Positions 36,501-44,267 of a stretch of 44,940 nucleotides of DNA are shown here, one piece after another. The notes under the pieces are model-generated. The model worked only from the letters and a program-made list of their open reading frames with translations, did no database searches and was not told the origin of the DNA. The translations under genes were made by a program, and so were the position numbers. This DNA comes from Magnetococcales bacterium (GTDB lineage: Bacteria > Pseudomonadota > Magnetococcia > Magnetococcales > UBA8363). The DNA lies in contig JADFYU010000024.1 of the NCBI GenBank assembly GCA_015232865.1, positions 1 through 44,940 of the forward strand, written 5' to 3'. Within the stretch, counting starts at the first letter, position 1. Each line of letters opens with the position of its first letter.

Positions 36501-37407
36501 GCTTGGCCGACTGAAACTTGGTCCACCCCCCCACCAGAGCCTGAAGAGGTTGCAAAGAGCGACCGGAGAGCATGACACAGGCGGCCAGACCGCCGGTGGT
36601 CAACTGCCCGTTGATCACCTGAATGGCTCCGAATCCAATGACAAAAGCGGTGGTCGCCTGGCTGGCAAAGGTCGAAAAGACCGGAATGCTCCCACCCAGG
36701 GCGATCAAGTCGTAGGTTTGGCGAATATTCGGCTGTTGCAGCATCTCGTAGCGCCGCAACATCAACGCCTCCATGGCCATGGATTTAACGGAGTGGATGC
36801 GGCTGAGGGTTTCGGTAATAAAACTAAACCGTCGCTCCGACAGTTCTATGTCGGTATCCAACGTTTTTCGCAATCGTTCGCCGGTAATCAGGGAAAAAAC
36901 ACCGATCAGGGTCAAGGAGATCAGGGGAATCAGAACCAGCGCCCCCCCCAATTTGTAGATCATGAAGAGAAAGAGCAGCAAAAAGGGAAAATCAAACAGG
37001 GCCAGCATGGCCTGACCGGAATACTGCCCTCCCAGAATGTTGATGGCACTCATCTGCTCCAGATATTTGGCTCCATCGACCCGTTCAAAGACTCGTGGCT
37101 CGGCAAACAGCAGACTGCGCAAAATCCGACAACTGCCGGTATGGGTAAACCGGGCACCGACCCAACTGATGATGTGAGCCCGCAACACCCTCAAAATACC
37201 CTCGACAACCAAAACCGCCAGAACCGCAACCGTCAGAAGAGAGAGGGTATCCACCGCCTGATTGGGAATGATCCGGTTGAAAACCTGCATCAGAACAAGG
37301 GGAACCAACAATCCGAGCAGATTGATGATCAGGGAGGTGATTCCCAAAACCGTCACGGTTCCCAACTGTCCCGCTCCCGGAGGAAGCGTTCGTTTATCCT
37401 TCGGCAT
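33532..37407 (-). CDS. Tandemly fused double type I secretion ABC exporter
   Basis: A 1291-residue protein made of two full exporter units. Unit 1: membrane domain (about residues 15-300, 'GITSLIINLLGLLVPLVLMQ' onward), then an ATPase with Walker A 'GESGEGKTT', Walker B 'RIVLFDEAN', a degraded signature 'LPAGVIQR' and Gln in the H-loop ('VSQRP'). A C39-like domain without an evident catalytic Cys follows (about 590-720). Unit 2: a second membrane domain ('MIITMLGGFMTVSIPLYVMV') and an ATPase with Walker A 'GANGSGKST', signature 'LSAGFRQR', Walker B 'ITLFDEPAN' and H-loop 'THRP'. Ordinary type I exporters are about 550-720 residues and homodimerise; here the dimer appears to be built into one chain. 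A GGAG ribosome site precedes the ATG. Confidence 0.9.
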   Translation of the reverse strand: MPKDKRTLPPGAGQLGTVTVLGITSLIINLLGLLVPLVLMQVFNRIIPNQAVDTLSLLTVAVLAVLVVEGILRVLRAHIISWVGARFTHTGSCRILRSLLFAEPRVFERVDGAKYLEQMSAINILGGQYSGQAMLALFDFPFLLLFLFMIYKLGGALVLIPLISLTLIGVFSLITGERLRKTLDTDIELSERRFSFITETLSRIHSVKSMAMEALMLRRYEMLQQPNIRQTYDLIALGGSIPVFSTFASQATTAFVIGFGAIQVINGQLTTGGLAACVMLSGRSLQPLQALVGGWTKFQSAKLAKKQVEGLFTIPQRVIVEESSDMDGELGQVKGSLDLEDVSCAFDESQPIFNGLNLKVEPGECIGLIGESGEGKTTLMKLISGSVHPSGGRVLIDGHDRANLPPHIHAAIGYIPQKGTLFNATILENMTMFDPDRIDDALEIATALGLDNLIARTPKGYHTPVGEGVTDSLPAGVIQRIVIIRILAMKPRIVLFDEANIAIDSEGDILLRNYLDQLKGTCTILMVSQRPSLLRITDRAIQFSEGGLKEVDHFMDALKPAPAKLVVEKMEDDLEPIEPLAELEEDEGSVVSARTWQDYLGQIANPNPATWALKGLLEGIHWHGTARQLAEALPHMLNQLDLTDLCNVMSNLKYGYQTERGDVQSVDSRLTPFLFVFNDGRLVVVHSRKAGMGWEITDCADGERKTVVLTGRGSAYFFIPDERNSTVKQSWVRQQLKRFDALVGNIMIITMLGGFMTVSIPLYVMVVYDRVIPSGSVSTGMILLVGALMALSIDAVLRVRRAHMLAYIGAKMERSLGGAILEKIMSMTPSLTEQVSIGDQVSRVKSLEVVREMMTGPLALLFYDIPTTILFLVFLLVINPGVVIMMVALIVGLTLFGVALLPVIRLRSQTSSQLYSQKQIFLTETLSRIQTIQMTHAEETWFERFRELSGKSTLAETRLNMISSQLTTLARIMTMAAAIGIMNITANAVINNEIEMGVVMASMLMTWRILSPIQTAFLGIVRMVNISNSTAQLDRLMNIRGESYQGMDAITERTFVGDVAFARVSFRYVSDAEPALVGMTFRIPAGSVVAIIGANGSGKSTLIKLIMGLYSPQAGSVMIDNNDIRQISPIELRQAISYLPQKCDIFFGTVAQNLRLANPHASDEELLVAARKAGLLEEILALPRGFDSRLQDSGGEQLSAGFRQRLSVARTLLKRSPITLFDEPANNMDAKSEALFLKTVETMRGKSTVFIVTHRPSHLKMADLVLYLDRGYLRAMGPPDEIGKMLPKNFV

Positions 37408-37578
37408 GCCTATACTCCGAACCCATCAATCTTTATCCCATTATGCAGATTCAACCACCGACCTCCCCGGATTGTTTCAGACTGCCAACAGTGCCAGGAT
37501 GTGCGCAAACGCCCAAATACATTGGATTTTCAGTTTCATCCGACAAGCCAATGGGGGTGGCCGGGGCGTGTTGATCCT

Positions 37579-38904
37579 TCAACGTTCCTTGAAGGCGTTA
37601 TTTACCGTACTGGTCAGCGGGCGCAGCAACACTTCCAAAATTTTTCTTTGATCCAAGGCGATATCCACCTGAGCCAGCATACCGGGTAAAACCGGATAGA
37701 GTCCGGGTGTATCGCCCAGATAATTCTTTTCGATTTTCACCATTCCCTTGTAATAAACGCGACTATTCTCGTCCATCAGGGAGCTGCGTGAAATCTCCGT
37801 CAACAGACCGGAAATCTGGCCAAAGTTGACAAAGGAATAGCTGCTCAGCTTGATCACGACTGGCGTGTTGACCGATACCCGTCCGATATCATCCGGGTCA
37901 ATGCGAATTTCCACCCACAACTGATCGTCGAGAGGAACAATTTTTGCCAACACCCCACCCGGACGAACCACTTTGGAGGTGATGTTCAACTCCTGAACGA
38001 TGCCTCGAACCGGGGCGCGCAGTTCCAGATGGGAGACCCGCTGTTTCAATCCGTTGTATTGCTGTTGAACCTGAGCAATTTCGTCGGTAATCCGGGAAAG
38101 TTCGTCGTTGGCTTCCCGTTTGGCGTTAAATCTCAACTCCTGATTTCGGCTCTCCGCTTCGGAAATGGCATTTCGGATGTTTTCAATCTCTTTTTTGTAA
38201 CGCTCGACATTGCCCTGGGCGGTCACGTTGGCGCGGACCGTCTCCAGGTAGACTACCCTGGAGAGGGCCTGTTGCTCGACCAACGATTGACGAATCTTGA
38301 CCATGTCCCGCGTCAGGGCAACCTGTTTCATGGCGTTGTCCAAGCTGGCCTGAAGTTCTCTCAACTCGGAGCGTTTACGGTCAATCTGGGTTTGACCAAC
38401 GGCCAAATCGTTGGACAACGCTTGAACTTGATCTTTGAAAATCCGTTTCTGGACTTCGACCAGTCTGGCATGTTGAACGCCAAAAGAGGAAAAATCGGGC
38501 ATTCGACCGGCGATGAAAGCCTGGATTCGAATCGTGCGAGCCTGTAGACCGGACAAACGGGAGGCGACCTGATCCAGCTCGGATTGGGCCATCACGTTAT
38601 CGAAGACAAACAAAACCTGCCCCGCCTCCACCACCATATTGTCCTCGACCAAAACCTGGTCGATTTCACCGCCATCCATATGCTGAATCATCCGCACCGA
38701 ACCGCTGGGAACAACCTGCCCCGGAACATGCGCCACCTCCTGAATGGGAGAGAGGGCCGCCCAGGCAAACAGAGGAACCAGGGAGAAAAAAACCACTTTC
38801 CAGGTCTGCCGAATCAGTTGAGGGGTGGCCGCATCCTTGAGGTTGCCTTTTACTTCCAAAGGACGAATGTGGGCAGGCCTGTTTGTTTTAGAAAAAAGGT
38901 TCAA
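37579..38904 (-). CDS. HlyD-family type I secretion adaptor (second copy)
   Basis: About 441 residues. A membrane segment ('VVFFSLVPLFAWAALSPI') is followed by the lipoyl half 'GSVRMIQHMDGGEIDQVLVEDNMVVEAGQVLFVFDN', a long coiled coil, 'LELRAPVRGIVQELNITSKVVRPGGVLAKIVPLDDQLWVE' and a C-terminal 'TPGLYPVLPGMLAQVDIALDQRKILEVLLRPL'. The frame is open to a GTG at 39012, but an AAGGAAGGG ribosome site nine bases before a TTG at 38904 makes a TTG start attractive, and the protein then begins like other HlyD proteins. It is the first gene of the operon, 171 bases before the double ABC gene. Two non-identical adaptors match the two halves of the exporter. Confidence 0.85.
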   Translation of the reverse strand: MNLFSKTNRPAHIRPLEVKGNLKDAATPQLIRQTWKVVFFSLVPLFAWAALSPIQEVAHVPGQVVPSGSVRMIQHMDGGEIDQVLVEDNMVVEAGQVLFVFDNVMAQSELDQVASRLSGLQARTIRIQAFIAGRMPDFSSFGVQHARLVEVQKRIFKDQVQALSNDLAVGQTQIDRKRSELRELQASLDNAMKQVALTRDMVKIRQSLVEQQALSRVVYLETVRANVTAQGNVERYKKEIENIRNAISEAESRNQELRFNAKREANDELSRITDEIAQVQQQYNGLKQRVSHLELRAPVRGIVQELNITSKVVRPGGVLAKIVPLDDQLWVEIRIDPDDIGRVSVNTPVVIKLSSYSFVNFGQISGLLTEISRSSLMDENSRVYYKGMVKIEKNYLGDTPGLYPVLPGMLAQVDIALDQRKILEVLLRPLTSTVNNAFKER

Positions 38905-39336
38905 CGAACGGCGCCCTTCCTTTGCAAAAATCAACGACAGCGAGTATGGTCCGGGTTGGGAGAAACGGGATTTTGGTCGTAATGCTCGGATCAACAGGAG
39001 AAAAAACCCCACCGCCGAACCCTACCATACTCCCTCACTATATAATACGTTATAATTATTCATACTATTTATTCCTGTCAACACTCGACCCTCAGGAAAT
39101 GAAACTATCTCGTACACTCTCATCCATTTATCGGCCAAAATTTGACAGTGGGCGCGTGTATGAGGTGCAATCGTTGTGGTCTATGGGCTGTGGCAGGAAA
39201 AATCGAAAACAACAGATCGGTTCTGGGGAAGCTCTTCCGTTACGACCGGGCAATCTTCAGGTCGCACCGGGAAAACTGCTGACAACGAATGATTTTGCAT
39301 CAGAGGAATCCTCAACACTATTTCGGTTAAAAAGAC
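38905..39336. promoter_or_regulatory. Divergent promoter region of the secretion operon and the kinase gene
   Basis: About 430 bases without a convincing gene beyond the possible N-terminal extension of the HlyD gene (to 39012). An AT-rich near-palindrome (TATAATACGTTATAAT, 39041-39056) lies at its left. On minus, a TTGACA (39081-39076) stands upstream of this AT-rich block, but the spacing to the best -10 is too long to call firmly. The kinase start at 39337 has only a weak ribosome site. Confidence 0.35.
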
Positions 39337-41187
39337 ATGCCAAAACAGATTAATCTCTCCTTGGAACAGGCCGAACGGCTCATTCATCGGTTTACTCCCG
39401 GTTTTCGGACTACCCGACTCCTGGGTGACGGAAGTTTTGGCCAGGTTTTTCTCGCCGAGGATGACCACTCTCAGGTTGCAATCAAAATTCTGCCTCTGGT
39501 CTTACGGGCCAAGCAGGAAAAAGGGTTGAAAGACAACCAGGAGTGGCAACAACTCACCGGCAACTGGGATCGTTTGAACCATGCCAGTCTGGTCCGAAAC
39601 AGAGCCTTTTTTACCTACGAAGCGGAAGACCCTCAAGACCCCATCGCCACCTATGGATTGATCTACATGGACTACTGGTCTACGGACCTCCATGACTGTG
39701 TAAAGCGACTGACCAAAGAGGGCCGCAACACTCCGGTTCGCAGGCGGCAATTAATCTTTAAATTGGCTCAGATCCTGCTCAGACTTTTGGAAGATACCGG
39801 CCTGATCGTGACCGACCTGAAGCTGGAGAATATTATGATCGGCTCCTGCGGCCAGGGTCCGCTGCCCATGGCTCTCATCGATCTGGGCGGAATCTACGAG
39901 GCTCGGCTGGCCAATTATTACCGGGTCATCACCACCGACTACTATATGGCCCCGGAGCTTCACGAAAAAAAAATCGCCCACATAGACGAACCAATCTTGA
40001 TCTACAGCTTTGGTCTGATCGGCTATTTTATTTTGGAGGGACGCTGGCCGGTAGATGATTATGATTATTACCAGCCGCTGCTGATCAAGCTCCGCGCACA
40101 AGGTGGGTTGAATTGGTCATCGGAGGTCCGAGAGACCCTGCCCGGCCATGTCAGCATTATTAAACGCTGTCTGGAAGAGAGCCGAGAAGATCGTTTTCCA
40201 ACCCTCCACGCCCTGGTCGAGGCCCTTAAAGAAGAACAACATACCCGTACTGAAAAAGAGAGGAAAGAGATTGAAAAACAATTGAACCGAGCGGTTCTCT
40301 TGCGGACCGGTCCAAAGAAAAGCAGAAAAAACAACTGGCGCGAACCGGTTACCGGTCTGGAGTTCCGCTGGATTCCCGACGGTCGTTTCATGATGGGACA
40401 GACCGACGAGGAACACAAAATCCTCAGCAGCCAACACGATGAAGCCTATTACGACAAATGGTTTAAACGGGAACGTCCCCGGCATCAGGTCTCGCTGGAT
40501 GGTTTCTGGATGGCCCAAACACCGATAACCCAAGGTCAATTCAGCCGCTTTATCGAGGACACCCTGCATATGACCGACTGCCAACGGTCCCAATATGCCG
40601 CCCGCACAAACCCGACCGCTCTCAAGAATATCGATTGGGGCAGTTGGAACAACACCTATTTCAACCAGGATGACCATCATCCGGTGGTTTACGTCAGTTG
40701 GTTCGATTGTGAAGCGTTCATCCAGTGGCTGTCAGAAAAAACCGGTCTGGCCTTTTCGTTACCGACCGAAGCCCAGTGGGAATACGCCTGTCATGGCGGC
40801 GGCACCGCCCCCTTTCAGTTTGGTGCTAACATTCATACCGACCAGGCCAATTATGACGGCGACAATCCGGTCTACGGCGATGGAAAACCGGGGATATACC
40901 GCAAAGGAACCACAGCCGTCGGCTCCTTTGCCGCCAACAACTATGGGCTCTTCGACATGCACGGCAATGTCTGGGAATGGTGCCTGGACCACTACAACTC
41001 CGAATTTTACCAGGAGCCGGAATCACGTAAGCGAAACCCGGTCTATCGTGGCGATATCGGCTATTGCATCAAACGCGGCGGTTCCTGGCGCTCCCAACCC
41101 CAAATGGTTCGCGCCGCCTATCGGGGTGGCACTTATCCAGACAAGGGAAAGGACGATATCGGCTTCCGGTTGATCCTTCAGCCTTGA
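39337..41187 (+). CDS. Ser/Thr protein kinase fused to an FGE-sulfatase-fold domain
   Basis: A 616-residue cytoplasmic-looking fusion. The kinase (about 20-300) has the glycine loop 'LLGDGSFGQV', Lys50 in 'VAIK', catalytic 'VTDLKLENI' (Asp160; the usual His-Arg before it is replaced), metal-binding Asp182 in 'IDLGG' and 'APE' at 205-207, so it could be active. A charged linker leads to a formylglycine-generating-enzyme-like domain (about 335-616): 'FRWIPDGRFMMGQ', 'HPVVYVSWFDCEAFIQWLSE', 'LPTEAQWEYACHGG', 'NVWEWCLDHYN' and 'RGGSWRSQPQMVRAAYRGG'. The cysteines used for catalysis in true FGE near the last motif are missing, so the domain is more likely a binding module. Part of this domain (40637-40701) is repeated inverted at the window end. 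Confidence 0.88.
   Translation: MPKQINLSLEQAERLIHRFTPGFRTTRLLGDGSFGQVFLAEDDHSQVAIKILPLVLRAKQEKGLKDNQEWQQLTGNWDRLNHASLVRNRAFFTYEAEDPQDPIATYGLIYMDYWSTDLHDCVKRLTKEGRNTPVRRRQLIFKLAQILLRLLEDTGLIVTDLKLENIMIGSCGQGPLPMALIDLGGIYEARLANYYRVITTDYYMAPELHEKKIAHIDEPILIYSFGLIGYFILEGRWPVDDYDYYQPLLIKLRAQGGLNWSSEVRETLPGHVSIIKRCLEESREDRFPTLHALVEALKEEQHTRTEKERKEIEKQLNRAVLLRTGPKKSRKNNWREPVTGLEFRWIPDGRFMMGQTDEEHKILSSQHDEAYYDKWFKRERPRHQVSLDGFWMAQTPITQGQFSRFIEDTLHMTDCQRSQYAARTNPTALKNIDWGSWNNTYFNQDDHHPVVYVSWFDCEAFIQWLSEKTGLAFSLPTEAQWEYACHGGGTAPFQFGANIHTDQANYDGDNPVYGDGKPGIYRKGTTAVGSFAANNYGLFDMHGNVWEWCLDHYNSEFYQEPESRKRNPVYRGDIGYCIKRGGSWRSQPQMVRAAYRGGTYPDKGKDDIGFRLILQP
40637..40701 (+). repeat. Copy 1 of a 65-base inverted repeat (inside the FGE domain)
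   Basis: This part of the FGE-domain coding sequence matches the reverse complement of 44874-44938 at 62 of 65 positions. It encodes 'NNTYFNQDDHHPVVYVSW'. Confidence 0.9.
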
Positions 41188-41224
41188 TTTGCGGATTTGG
41201 GGGCGTTATCGTGGTGGATTTAGT

Positions 41225-42463
41225 CTATTTCCCCTCTGAACAAAGAGGACAGATCAATCCGATCCGGCGTAGATCGACTCCATTTTTCTCAGCGGTCGCC
41301 TGAACGATCCTGGGAACCTTTTTCGGGTAGACAATGTGGGGGACGGCCTCGATTGAGTGACCATCAATCTGGGGCGTTGGAAAATAAAAATCAAAGTCAG
41401 GCACCCGCCAAACATTGGCGCGCCCCTCTTTACCGAGACTATAGCTTTCGATGGTCATTTTTAATTTCTTGCTCAAAACCGCTTCAGAAGCGGGAAAACG
41501 TAAAGAACCGATTTTTTCCCGTTTTTTCACACCTTCCCGATCCTGAACCACCGTCAACTCCAACCAGACCCCGGATTTTTTTCCTGAATCGGGTTGGGCA
41601 CGCAACTCAAAAACGGCTGAATCCGAGATGACAAGGGGTTTACGAACACTGACAAACCGTCCCTCGTAGGCACCAATCTCAAAAAAACCCGACTCAACCG
41701 TGTGCAGATCGGCCGGGTCTTGACTGTCCCAACGAGAAAAGATAACCCCCGGCCCCTGATCTACCCCGCTGTTTTTCAGGTTGGTCTGATAGCCCAGATA
41801 AAATTTGATGCCGTTGACGGCGCTGTAGTACATCAGATAAAGGTGGCTGTCGGCAGCGGGTTGACGGCGGATGACCAGCGGCAGTTGGATGGTCGTGACG
41901 GGCCGGGGCGATTGCCAGGCATAGTTGACGTAGGCATAATGCCAGCAACAGATGCCTTTTTTGGGATTTTTCTCATCGGAAAACTGATCATACCCGGTAA
42001 TCTGATGCAGACTCAGTGTCGGACTCTTTTCGGCCTCTAACGGTTGCCCCTGTGCCCAGACCGAATAGCGGGCCACGCTGGTCGATTGGCCAGTATGGCT
42101 CAAAAAATGACTCTCGATAAAATCCGTATAAAACCGACTGGCGCAGTAGGCGTGAACAATACGCCCTGCGCTGTCGGTTTGGCTGACTGGATGTTGAAAA
42201 ACCGATTGAGATCGATCCTTGCGCACCAGAAGCAGGTCAGCTGGGTCAAATCCGCTGACCGAAAAAATTTCTTCGATCCAGATCGCCCCTTTTCCGCAGG
42301 AGTCCTGTTTGACATAACGAATCTGATCCAAAATGGCTGTCGGTTCAGACTCGGCGGAAGAAGCGCGAACCGTGACAACCAGGTCTGGATGACAGAACGG
42401 AAGAAAAACCAGCAGACACCAAAGAAGGCGTCTTGATTTTGGAATGAAAGGTGTATGATCCAT
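41225..42463 (-). CDS. Secreted protein of unknown function
   Basis: About 412 residues from the ATG at 42463 (a TTG extension to 42508 lacks support). An N-terminal signal segment ('SRRLLWCLLVFLPFCHPDLV') indicates export to the periplasm or beyond. The body is beta-rich. The region 'IKFYLGYQTNLKNSG' to 'GFFEIGAYEGRFVSV' weakly recalls DUF3472-type domains, but I would not assign it. Several cysteines occur ('GICCWHY', and 'ICPLCSEGK' at the end). It lies convergent with the kinase-FGE gene and divergent from the GT60-like gene, so it may belong to the secretion island. Confidence 0.65.
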   Translation of the reverse strand: MDHTPFIPKSRRLLWCLLVFLPFCHPDLVVTVRASSAESEPTAILDQIRYVKQDSCGKGAIWIEEIFSVSGFDPADLLLVRKDRSQSVFQHPVSQTDSAGRIVHAYCASRFYTDFIESHFLSHTGQSTSVARYSVWAQGQPLEAEKSPTLSLHQITGYDQFSDEKNPKKGICCWHYAYVNYAWQSPRPVTTIQLPLVIRRQPAADSHLYLMYYSAVNGIKFYLGYQTNLKNSGVDQGPGVIFSRWDSQDPADLHTVESGFFEIGAYEGRFVSVRKPLVISDSAVFELRAQPDSGKKSGVWLELTVVQDREGVKKREKIGSLRFPASEAVLSKKLKMTIESYSLGKEGRANVWRVPDFDFYFPTPQIDGHSIEAVPHIVYPKKVPRIVQATAEKNGVDLRRIGLICPLCSEGK

Positions 42464-42554
42464 GATGCTAGTATCGACTACAAAAGGCTTGTCTGTCCAG
42501 AAAACCAATCAAGATATTCAACCTGATTAACGACAAACAGGAAATATACAGACC

Positions 42555-44132
42555 ATGCACGAGTCCGTCAAAACCGGGACCATTTTTGTCTCCATCGCCA
42601 GCTATCGAGATTCGGAATGCCCGCCAACACTGGCTGACCTGTTCGCCAAGGCCACCTATCCTGAGCGGGTTTTTGTCGGGGTGTTATGGCAGATGGCAGC
42701 CGATGATGCAAAAAGCCTTACGGAAATTCCCTGCTACCCGGAGCAAGTACGTGGCCTGAAAGTGGGGCTGACCGAAAGTCTCGGTGCTTGCTGGGCACGT
42801 AGTCAGATCCAAACCAAGCTGTGGCAAAACGAGGATTATTATCTGCAAATAGACAGTCACACCCGATTTGATTTGGATTGGGATGTTCAACTCATCCGCA
42901 TGTTGCACAGCTGTCCGGCGGACAAAGCCGTTCTATCCACCCACCCGAACAAATATTTCCCGCCGGATGAACGGGTGGTCTCCGGCTACCCGTACCTCCG
43001 AGCCAAAACCTTCAATAAAGACGGCATTCTCATTCCGCAAGGAAAGTACCATTCCGTGGACAACCGCCCGCCTCTACCGCCACCCTCGGCTTTTATCGGC
43101 GGCGGATTTTTATTTGGTCCGGGACAGATGGTCCAGGAGGTTCCCTATGATCCGTTTCTCTATTTTCATGGTGAGGAGATCAGCATGGCTGCCCGGTTAT
43201 GGTGCCACGGCTATGATCTATTCAGCCCAAACGAGGTTATTCTCTATCACGACTATACCGACCGGCCCAGGCCAAAACATTGGAACAACGATCAAACCGA
43301 CTGGGTTGGAATCCGTAAAAAAGCCATTCGCCGCCTTCACCATCTCCTTGGTGTCGAAGAGTCCAACGATCCGCTAATCGTCCAGGACCTGGACCGTTAT
43401 GGGCTGGGTTCCGTGCGGTCCCTGGCAGAGTATGAACGATATGCGGATATCGATCTGTGTCGGAAGAGAATCGGCACTCGGGGTTTTGATGGCCGTTTTC
43501 CGAAGGCAAGCGCAACCAAAGGAATTTCCGCCGAGATAAAAGGCAAATTTACCAATATTTACACCAATAATCAGTGGAATTCCCCTGAAACCAGAAGCGG
43601 TGCCGGCTCGACGATACAAGCAACCCAGGATCTGCAAAACGCGCTTCGACAGCTCTTGATGGAGCTGAAAATCAGCTCGTTACTGGATGCAGGCTGCGGT
43701 GACCTCAATTGGCTCTCTCACCTCACCTCTTCCTTGGATTTGTATCTTGGGTTTGACATTGTGGAAGAGTTGATCGCCCATAATCGAACGCTTTTTGCTG
43801 AACGAACCAACCACTTCTTCAATGTGGCCGACATCACCACAGATTCCCTGCCCCGAACCGACGCCATTCTTTGTCGCAACACGCTTTTTCACCTCCCAAA
43901 CCAACAGATATTAAACGCGTTGAAAAATTTCAGACGATCCGAAACCCGGTTTCTTCTGGCCACCACCACCCCCGTCGCCAATAACGAAGAGAGCAGTATC
44001 GGTCGCTGGAGAAAAGTGGATTTAACCCTCCCACCCTTTTCCCTACCAAAACCGCTTCAATTGATTCAGGACAGCAAGAATAAAAACGAACGATTTCTCG
44101 GAGTCTGGCGTTTATCTGATTTGGTGGTTTAG
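42555..44132 (+). CDS. GT60-like (Skp1 GlcNAc-transferase family) glycosyltransferase fused to a SAM methyltransferase
   Basis: A 525-residue fusion. The N-terminal 300 residues match the family of eukaryotic Skp1 hydroxyproline GlcNAc-transferase and its bacterial relatives: 'IFVSIASYRDSECPPTLADL', 'RVFVGVLWQ', 'YYLQIDSHTRFDLDWD', 'FIGGGFLFG' and 'YFHGEEISMAARLWCHGYDL'. The C-terminal 180 residues are a class I methyltransferase ('SSLLDAGCGDLNWLSHL', 'YLGFDIVEELIAHN', 'DAILCRNTLFHLP'). The enzyme would add a sugar, possibly GlcNAc, to a protein or glycan and perhaps methylate it. It lies 135 bases upstream of a Pro/Thr-rich repeat protein on the same strand, which is an obvious candidate acceptor (inference). 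Confidence 0.85.
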   Translation: MHESVKTGTIFVSIASYRDSECPPTLADLFAKATYPERVFVGVLWQMAADDAKSLTEIPCYPEQVRGLKVGLTESLGACWARSQIQTKLWQNEDYYLQIDSHTRFDLDWDVQLIRMLHSCPADKAVLSTHPNKYFPPDERVVSGYPYLRAKTFNKDGILIPQGKYHSVDNRPPLPPPSAFIGGGFLFGPGQMVQEVPYDPFLYFHGEEISMAARLWCHGYDLFSPNEVILYHDYTDRPRPKHWNNDQTDWVGIRKKAIRRLHHLLGVEESNDPLIVQDLDRYGLGSVRSLAEYERYADIDLCRKRIGTRGFDGRFPKASATKGISAEIKGKFTNIYTNNQWNSPETRSGAGSTIQATQDLQNALRQLLMELKISSLLDAGCGDLNWLSHLTSSLDLYLGFDIVEELIAHNRTLFAERTNHFFNVADITTDSLPRTDAILCRNTLFHLPNQQILNALKNFRRSETRFLLATTTPVANNEESSIGRWRKVDLTLPPFSLPKPLQLIQDSKNKNERFLGVWRLSDLVV

Positions 44133-44267
44133 CAGGTATTCTCCCATTCCCTATAACCTTTGGCAGAATGGTTTTTTTAGTTTAGAAATGGTATCTTTCA
44201 GTCAAAATCGGGAAGAAGTGTAACAACTTGATCGTTTCCGAAAATCCAACGGCAAAGGAACAAAACC

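Noticed and set aside
35857..37689. 610-residue open frame on plus opposite the double ABC exporter
   Set aside because: Antisense to conserved ABC motifs; Gln/Asn/His-rich product typical of a shadow frame.
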